Assembly (NCBI GenBank): GCA_027924645.1
Contig: BSBN01000187.1
Coordinates: 16,820,001-16,884,000, forward strand
Reading direction: 5' to 3'
Length of the DNA stretch: 64,000 nt
Origin: Cunninghamia lanceolata
Taxonomy: Eukaryota > Streptophyta > Pinopsida > Cupressales > Cupressaceae
Positions 57,170 through 64,000 of the stretch are shown here, piece by piece (the stretch's first letter is position 1; every line of letters starts with the position of its first letter). The translations under genes and the position numbers were made by a program. Below the pieces are notes generated by a model. The model was not told the DNA's origin, did not search any database, and saw only the letters and a list, made by a program, of their open reading frames with translations.

Positions 57170-59815
57170 TGGTGCAGTGCACCTAGGACATTTTTATGTC
57201 ATTTGTTTAAAATTTTGTTTGTTTAAAGACTAAATGAGTTTTGAAAATAATGTAATAAAGCCTTTTGAGGCACTAGGTTGTAGTGGAGGTCTGAAATAGG
57301 CAACTTCTCTAGTTAGGTTTGTTGTTTCCTATAAAATAGGACAGTCTATTATTAGACAGTCAGCGTTTCTAGTAAAAACAATCAGTTTTTTAATTTAATT
57401 GGCATTTCCCACGATGGGATTGGGAGTGAGAGTGGATTTTATATTTTAAACACTTCATTTTATGCATTATTCATGTAAGGAGATGCAGGAAATATAATTT
57501 GGAGCAAGGAAAATATAAGTTTTTGGCCTTGTTTTCTGTATTTGCTGCCTTTTCACTATTTTCAACGTCCTGTACTGGACCGTACAACACTCTGAAGATC
57601 CAAAATCTTTGAAATCATGTAATTCATAGTGTTAGCCTTCATTTGAGTTAGAAAAGAGAGATTTGCATTATGGTTGAAGGATTTTATAGTCATTTTTCCA
57701 GAAACTACCCTGTTACTGTTGTGCTGCTATTTCTTTCACTGTTCCCATGCATGGTACTCGTCCGTACATCATAGTCAAAGACAGGAATGACTGAAATGAT
57801 GGAATGTAGGCTCTTACCTTTCATTTAATCCTGGTTGGAGGAGTTAAGATCATAGAGAAGGCATTTTATTATTGTTTTTGTGCAGACTATTCCTAAACCC
57901 TTGTTTTGAGGGTTTTAGTGAGTTTTTTTAATTTCCCACTCCACCTTGTTGTGTTAGTCCCCCAAAATGGGTGGAAAGAGTTTAGAATGGTGTGTTTTCT
58001 AATGGCTCTTGTATGCAGGAGTAGGGGATGAGTACAAGTTGAAGTTTGGAACCTTTGAGGCCTTATTGCACCTTGTTTTGGCTAACTAGCTTTGGTGGAG
58101 TGAAGATTTGACCTTGAAATGTCTTGGAGTAACCTTGGACCCCAACTATTTGTGAAATCTACCTATTTACAACCTATTGAGCACCTTGAAATAGAAGTTG
58201 GAAGATTGGAGTGAAGTTTGTGAGCCTTTTGTGTGTAAAACTGACCTAATTAGGCCTAGTAGGAAGCGGTACAATCAAGTTTAGAGTGCTGTGTTCCAAA
58301 ACAACCTATAGTGCATGTTGAGTACGTTAAAGAACAAGATAATGGGTATCCAAAAATCCTATGATAGTCTGGTTAGGAGGTCTACATATAAATTTATTGC
58401 ATGACAGTCCTTTTCTAAGGGCTACAAGGAAGTTAGGACAGTTGTGAAGGAAGTGGTACAAGGAGGTACCCCCTGTGAAAGGAAGCTAGGTGAGTGGAAA
58501 TCGCTTCCTACACTAATCTAATGAGGAGAGGGCTATGCAAATTCAAATTAATCCTTACAACTACAACAACATAGAACATCTAACAGAGATATTGCAGCAA
58601 TACACATGAACCAGAAAGAAGACAGAAAAAGAGAGACAAAAATTTACAGTGGGGAAAACCCTTACGGGTGAAAAACCCCACTCAGAAACCTGCACAATGT
58701 ATTATCAAAATAGTAAGGTGTTTACAATACACTTACAATGCTAGCTTCAATGGTCTTTGACACTCATACTTGGAGTCAATCCGACAGCATAACAGTACCT
58801 GTAAACCTATGTTATAACTCCCTCTCCAAGCACCTGTTTATATAGAATATACAAGGCAATATTGGACCTATCTTGGGATGGGCGTCCAACTTGGCCTCAT
58901 GGCCCAAAACCCATGCCTAAAAACACTTGGTCAACATTGTAGAATGTGCCTGACACTTGTCCACAGCTCCCATCCCAAAGAGGTCGCCTATTTCCAAAAT
59001 GGGCTATGACAGATGCTCTTATGACACTTATGACTGTCATAGAATCTGTCATAGCGGTTACAACTTACAGTTGTAAGAGAATCTATCATACACAGGCTAT
59101 AAATAGCATATTCTCTTACAACATGTCATAGTCCACCTTGGGGCACCCAAATATGCCTTTTTCAAAGATGCTTCATGACACATGTCTTCACCTGTCTTAC
59201 ATGCTTCTATTTCTAACTCTTACATGTCATAACTTCGTCATAGGAATCCGTCATAACCGTTTCGGTCAAACATTCCCTTACACAACATAGAAGATGCCGA
59301 CACATGGCAAAATGATCCTACCACAAAGTGGGACACCTATCTCCTCATGTGAGGACAAAATTACAAGTTGTCATATTCCATGTAGGATGACACATCACCG
59401 CACCACATCCAACAATATGACAATATGGAATTTACAATTTATTTACAACATAGGCAATTAATAAATATATACAAACATAAATAATGCAAGGAATTACCAA
59501 GGTTGAGACACCTTAATTCCCAACACCTTGAGCATTTTGGTGGTTTTGTGAGCTTGTGACAGTCAAACCTAGAAGGTCTAGGGTCCCTAGAAAGTTTGGA
59601 AAGGTTCCCATGTATATGAACCTAAAAATGGGGTTATTGTGTAGTTGTGAAACCATGGAGAATGAGTGGACAATCATGTCTTGTTTAGAGTCAAGTGTTG
59701 CAGCTTGGTCCACTAGGGCCTAAGAGACTTGTTTGCCCTACCATTCCCTGTATCCTCTCCTCCTAATAAGTTAGTTGTGACCCTAAGTGGTGTTTGTGTA
59801 GTTATCTCTGCATCA
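57170..59815 (+). repeat. Element E 5' LTR, enlarged by an insert
   Basis: The start TGGTGCAGTGCACC at 57170 and end CTCTGCATCA at 59815 match the LTR plan of element B. Intermediate landmarks recur in the same order: ATGTAATAAAG near 57250, the CCGTAC motif near 57580 and CTAATTAGGCCTA near 58245. The length of 2646 bp exceeds that of B because of an insert near 58.55-59.52 kb. Without it, the LTR is about 1.7 kb. Confidence 0.7.
58556..59523 (-). mobile_element. Probable Copia-like LTR inserted in LTR E
   Basis: The right edge reads, on the minus strand, TGTTGGGAATTAAGGTGTC from 59523, a typical LTR start. The interior contains TTTACAGTGGGGAAAACCC and AAACCCCACTCAG words like those in S2 (TTTACATGGAGAAACTC). 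The left edge is not fixed and no target duplication was found, so the limits are approximate. Confidence 0.45.
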
Positions 59816-59818
59816 AAT

Positions 59819-59830
59819 TGGTATCAGAGC
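59819..59830 (+). other. Element E primer binding site
   Basis: TGGTATCAGAGC lies 3 bp after the LTR end CATCA, identical in sequence and spacing to element B. Confidence 0.88.
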
Positions 59831-59879
59831 ACAGTTAGTAGGTCTGTGAAGTGTTAAGTTGAAGAGGCAATTTGTCAAG

Positions 59880-60981
59880 ATGCCTCCAAGAGTGAGAAAC
59901 ATGGCTCAAGAGATGATTGAGCTGAAGGAGAAGCATGCAAGAGAGTTGATGGAGCTGAAGGAAAGAATGGCTACCCTAGAACAAAATTAGAGAAGAGGAG
60001 TGGCTCCAGGTGATGACAATGAGTTTGAGGAAGTTGAGTATGAAGATGTGGAAGAAGAGTTGGACCCTGAGGATCAGAGGATGGTAAAGTTGCCAAGGGA
60101 AGTAAAAGAAGACAAGCACAAGATAAAGATAGATGTGCCAAAGTATGGAGGAAGCCTTAGTGATGAAGAGTTATTAGACTGGATTGTAGCATTGAACAAT
60201 CATTTTGAGTGTGAAGAAGTTCCTAAGGATTAGAAAGTGAAGATTACAAAGACCAAGCTGACAGGTCATGCTTTGTTATGGTGGGATTATCGGCAAACGG
60301 AGAGGAGAAAGCAAGGAAAGGCAAAAATTGCTTCATGGGACAAGATGGTAGCTAAGATCAAAGGTAAGTTCTTGCCTATATATTATGAAGTTAAAATGTT
60401 TAAAAAGCTTCAAGGTTTAAGGCAAAAGGAATTGGATGTTAAGACATACACTAAAGAGTTTTATAAGCTGAGTATAAGGTCTGGTCAAAATGAAAGTGAA
60501 GTGAAAAAAATTTCTAGGTATATTGGTGGTTTGAGGTTTAACATGCAAGATGAACTAGTGTTGGGAAATCCAAGGAATGTTGAAGTGTTATCAGATGGCA
60601 GTTAGAGTGGAAGAGAAGCTAAAAAGAAGACAAGATAAGACAACTAGAGGTAGAGGTAGTACCTCTAGAGGCAGAGGATCTTTTCAAAACACAAAGCAAG
60701 TCAATGAGATTCAAGAGGAGATGAGCAAGGCATAAGGACAAAGTGTAGATTTCAGAGGCAGCAGTTCTACAGGCAGATTTGGTGGTGGAAGGAGTACAAA
60801 TACCTTTGTAGGTAAGTGTTACAATTGTCAAGAGTTTGGGCACCCAACATATAAGTGTCCTAAGAAGCAAAATTTTTCAAGTGATGGTGAAAGGAAGAAT
60901 GAGAGGAGGACTCAGTTAGTCCAAGAAGAAGAATGTGGTGGTTCTACTTCCACTAGTTGTGCTGGTGAAGTAGGAGAAACA
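59880..60981 (+). pseudogene. gag: Element E gag (nearly readable)
   Basis: ATG 59880 opens a 36-codon leader (MPPRVRNMAQEMIELKEKHA) that ends at TAG 59988-59990. The same frame continues 60000-60233 (EEELDPEDQRMVKLPREV, IDVPKYGGSLSDEELLDWIV). After another TAG it continues 60237-60605 (HALLWWDYRQTERRKQGK, DVKTYTKEFYKLSIRSGQ). A frameshift near 60575 leads into an Arg/Gly-rich linker and an intact C-x2-C-x4-H-x4-C knuckle (KCYNCQEFGHPTYKCPK, 60817-60858). The order and the leader match element B. It is broken by two or three stops and one shift only. Confidence 0.82.
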
Positions 60982-61754
60982 TTGATGTTGAGAGAAAGAG
61001 CACTATTGAAGACCTCTAAAGAGAAGGAGCTAATTCAGAGGAAAGCATTGTTTAGGACAACTTGCAAATGCAGAGACAAGGTATGTAAAGTGGTAGTGGA
61101 TTCAGGATGTACTGATAATATGGTGTCTAGTGAGATGGTAGACAAACTAAGGTTGAAGAGAGTACCTAGGGACACACCTTACAAAGTCTCTTGGGTAAGT
61201 GATCATTAGTCCATTTTGGTGACTGAACAAGCATTAGTAGAGTTCAAGATTGGAGCATATGAGGATAGGGTACTTTGTGACATCCTACCCATGGATTGTT
61301 GTCATGTGATACTTGGAAGACCCTGGCAGTTTGATAGGTCTATAATTTATGATGGGAAAGCTAACACCTACACCATTAGGAAGGATGAGAAGACTTTTAT
61401 GCTGATTCCATTGTAGGAAGAAGTCAAAGAGTAGTCAAGGACATGAAAGATGATAATTTTTGGCAAGAAGGAGCTAGTGATGTTTGAAGAGAGTGAAAAC
61501 AGGGAGTGTGTAGCCTTTTCAAGGCATAAAGTTGTTGAAACAGTAAAGAGCAAGTGTGAAGATGATTTGCACCAGTTGTGAAGAGGAATGTCTTCATGTG
61601 GAAGGAGGTGAGTGAAAATGTGAAGTACAAGAGTGAAGAGCCTGTGGAAAGGCAAGAAGTGAGTGAAAGGATCTTAGTAGGGACAATCATGTGCCCTGTA
61701 GTGATGAGTAGAGAGAAGAAGCAGCCAAGTTGCTACGCCCTTAATCCTATAGTG
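60982..61754 (+). pseudogene. pol: Element E protease and truncated linker
   Basis: The open stretch 60982-61209 includes Asp-Ser-Gly-Cys at 61099-61110, with Cys where Ser or Thr is usual, and RVPRDTPYKVSW. After a stop the late protease block is open at 61216-61416 (CDILPMDCCHVILGRPWQ). Broken linker sequence continues to about 61750 (SCYALNPIV), where the LTR of F begins. Confidence 0.78.
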
Positions 61755-62092
61755 TGTATAGGGTTATGAATAGTCGGCTTGTGGCTATCTTAACTCTTAA
61801 TTAAGTCATATTATCATTAGTTTATTGTTATTTAGTTGTTTAGATCAGCCTAAGGCTTATATAGGCCCATCTAAGTCGGCCTAGGTGATATCCTAGGCAT
61901 AAATAGGTATATATAGGAGGTAGTGAGTCTTATTTCATCATATATTTAGTATTGTGTTCTCATTGAAGACTATTGGAGGTATCCCCCTCGAAGTGGTTTT
62001 GGAGGTTGCCCCCTCGAAGTGGCATATTATTATCAAGTATTTGCAGCATATTTACTATTATATTCAGATATTGTGCAAGTTGTTTCATTACA
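61755..62092 (+). repeat. Element F 5' LTR (short)
   Basis: A sequence of about 338 bp starts TGTATAGGG and ends CATTACA, just before the primer site. TATATATA at about 61909 is a plausible promoter core. The segment GGAGGT(A/T)(T/G)CCCCCTCGAAGTGG is tandemly duplicated near 61975-62025. The left edge is less certain than the right, since the 3' LTR lies outside the window. Short LTRs are typical of Reina-like chromoviruses. Confidence 0.65.
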
Positions 62093-62094
62093 AG

Positions 62095-62106
62095 TGGTAT
62101 CAGAGC
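62095..62106 (+). other. Element F primer binding site
   Basis: TGGTATCAGAGC lies 2 bp after the LTR, as in elements B and E. Confidence 0.88.
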
Positions 62107-62450
62107 ATGATCTTGGCACCGTAGAGGCAAAATTTTTTCTCATCATTGGAGGCGATTTTGGGAAGAGCATAAATTTCAGATTTTAGCGAATTTTTTAAAG
62201 ATTTTTAAAGGGTTTGTGAAGACAATATTAAAGAAGATACAGTCCAGATTTCAGAGGAATTGGAGCAAAAATAAGCGAGTTATTGCAAAATTAGGGTTTG
62301 CAACAAATTCGCTCTCAAGGCAGTAAAATTGCTAATTTCTTGGAATTTTTTCTGGGTAAGTGGTATCTTGGCCTTAGTAAGTTACAGTAAAAATTTCAGA
62401 GAATTTGCATTTTATTTGTGTGATTTATTTCAAAATTATTTTTTCCAATC

Positions 62451-63140
62451 ATGACGGGTCCTTCAACAAGGGGCAAAAAGAATGTTACCACACCGGGAAA
62501 AACTCCAGGCAAGGAGGAGGTGGAAAATGAGGATGTTGATCAAAAAGAATATGAAAATATACTTGAACTTATTCATAAAGAAAATAGCAAGATGAAAGGT
62601 GAAATCTTGTCCATTATGGATGAACAAATGAAAGGGTTGGCAAAGTCATGTGATATTGAGAAAATTCTGGAGATACTTTCCAAACATAAGCAGTCACAAC
62701 ACCACGATGTGGAGGAAGAGGATTCTACAAAAGGGAAGGGTGTTTTTGGGTTTGAATCAAATCTCAAGATGGATCATCACACCACTCATTTTATGGCAAG
62801 GAATTTCACACCAAAGTTGGATATGCGAAAGTTTGATGGTCAAGATCCTACCAATTGGCTTTGTCAAATGGAGCAATTCTTTGATATCCACCATGTTCCA
62901 TGTCAACAAAAGGTGGCCATGGCTTCCTTATACTTGGAACCTGATCAATTCATTTGGTACCGTTGGCTATGTGAAGAAAAGAAAGCAAAAGGATGCATTG
63001 TCACTTGTCGGTTTTCCAAGAAGAACTCATTACTCATTATGGTGAAAATCTTATGGATAGCTACTTCAGCCGAATTACCAAATTAAGGCAAACAGGTATG
63101 GTCAAGGATTACATTCATCAATTTCGTACTTTATCTTTAA
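62451..63140 (+). pseudogene. gag: Element F gag, N-terminal part (two frameshifts)
   Basis: ATG 62451 (MTGPSTRGKKNVTTPGKTPG), 345 bp after the primer site, opens a frame with a Glu-rich helix, then KLDMRKFDGQDPTNWLCQME and the FFDIHHVP gag core. A frameshift near 62990 moves the reading to the frame carrying ELITHYGENLMDSYFSRITK. A second shift near 63145 returns it to the long frame listed next. The gag core fits short-LTR chromoviruses (Reina-like). Confidence 0.8.
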
Positions 63141-64000
63141 GAGTGGAAAAATGTGTCTACAGAAAATTTGTTGGAGCTATTCATTGGTGGCTTAAAAGAT
63201 CACATTAAATATGAGGTACGCATGTTCCGTCCAAATTCCATCTCAGAGGCAATGATTATGGCAAGGCAAGTAGAGGAAAAATTTATGGTTAATAAAAGGC
63301 AAGGTTTTATAAACATAAGAGATAAAAGCACTCCTACACAGTCACTTCCACAACCTACTAGGCTAACACCACAACAAATCGAAGAGAAGAGAGCAAAAGG
63401 ATTATGTTTTAATTGTGATAGCAAATATAGTAGAGGATACAAATGCACTGAAAAGAAATTGTTCTATATTGAAGGGCCAAGTGAGGAAGAAGAAGAGGTA
63501 CCAATAGTAGAGAGTGACAATGAGATTGAGGAGGAGTCAAGAGATACTCAACCAATCATTTCTTGCCATGCACTTTCAGGTTTTAGTACCCCACAAACTC
63601 TCAAGGTAGTGGGTTTCTTAAAGAAAGAAAAAGTAACAGTGTTGATAGACTCAGGTAGCACTCATAACTTCATGAACAAAAAGTTGGCCACTCGTTTAAA
63701 TTGTTTTATATATCCAGCTCCAGAATTTCAGGTCTTGATTGCAGATGGTGGTACTGTTAGTTGTTCGGGAAAATGCCATAGCATTAAATTATCCATGGGA
63801 GATTATCATCTTAATTGTCCAATGTATGCTATCTCAATGGGTGCGGCAGATATTGTTTTGGGAGTACAGTGGCTTACCACTTTGGGAACAATTGAATTGA
63901 ACTTCCAAGAACTATTCATGCGCTTTCAATCAGAGGGAAGAACAATAGAATTACGAGGGATGCGTGCAAAGTCACCACAGATAGTAAGTTCTTACCAAAT
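63141..64000 (+). CDS. gag-pol: Element F gag end and protease, open to the window edge
   Basis: This frame has no stop for about 285 codons and runs off the right edge. It starts in the gag C-terminus (NLLELFIGGLKDHIKYEV). A knuckle at 63405-63446 has Cys-x2-Cys and the last Cys, but Tyr (63438-63440) where the His ligand is expected. An acidic linker (PSEEEEEVPIVESDNEIEEE) follows. The protease has Asp-Ser-Gly-Ser at 63648-63659 within VLIDSGSTHNFMNKK and the late block ADIVLGVQWLTTLG. It is the best-preserved gag-protease segment here, but it is broken upstream by two frameshifts. Confidence 0.85.

Larger units (their letters stand above)
57170..61754 (+). mobile_element. Element E: chromovirus, 5' LTR to protease, cut by element F
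   Basis: It comprises a 5' LTR, an initiator-Met primer site, gag, protease and the start of the protease-RT linker on the plus strand, closely parallel to element B. Coding similarity ends near 61740, where the short LTR of F begins, so the rest of E may lie beyond F outside this window. Confidence 0.82.

Overview
The window is nuclear DNA of a plant with a large, repeat-swollen genome. A gymnosperm is my best guess, an inference from the many old, long-LTR retrotransposon relics, the low gene density and the 2.55 kb intron, not from a species marker. No bacterial, organellar or viral gene set is present. I see one plausible host gene. Almost everything else is transposable elements in several layers, plus local tandem repeats.

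Layout. 0.2-3.7 kb: a decayed, unrecognised minus-strand ORF (Z). 3.8-6.0 kb: hairpin-rich TTGAAC repeats and a TTTGTATATGC-type minisatellite. 6.1-11.4 kb: element A, a 5'-truncated Ty3/Gypsy chromovirus, plus strand, with its 3' LTR. 12.0-13.2 kb: a decayed LINE-type ORF1 (DUF4283-like domain plus CCHC knuckle), minus strand. 16.1-19.3 kb: the host gene, a two-exon ATS3-like (PLAT-type) secreted protein; its intron holds an 858 bp direct duplication, one copy of which carries a MITE with an 8 bp target duplication.

21.6-46.1 kb is a nested stack. An unrecognised decayed ORF (Y) is split by element X, a Tat/Ogre-lineage Ty3/Gypsy element (24224-45379) with LTRs, primer binding site, PPT, protease, RT, two RNase H domains, integrase and an antisense plant-mobile-domain ORF. 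Element X was itself hit by a solo LTR inside RT (S1, perfect 5 bp TSD), a probable solo LTR inside integrase (S2), and a full-length chromovirus, element B (36915-44169), inside its 3' LTR. The LTR pairs diverge by about 17% in X and 5% in B in sampled stretches read by eye, which fits the nesting order.

46-64 kb: a decayed minus-strand Copia fragment (48.6-50.8 kb); element D, a minus-strand chromovirus with a solo LTR (S3) in its protease region and an X-like LTR in place of most of RT and RNase H; element E, a plus-strand chromovirus cut off by element F; and F, a short-LTR chromovirus whose gag-protease frame is still open at the window edge.

No complete active element is visible. Element B keeps a 516-codon RT-RNase H frame with YLDD, but it has a likely in-frame deletion and its integrase has lost two of three catalytic residues. 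The most interesting signals are: a covarying hairpin at the 5' terminus of several LTRs; a stop codon shared by the gag leaders of B and E; the antisense plant-mobile-domain ORF in X; and integrase E-to-K changes shared by B and D.
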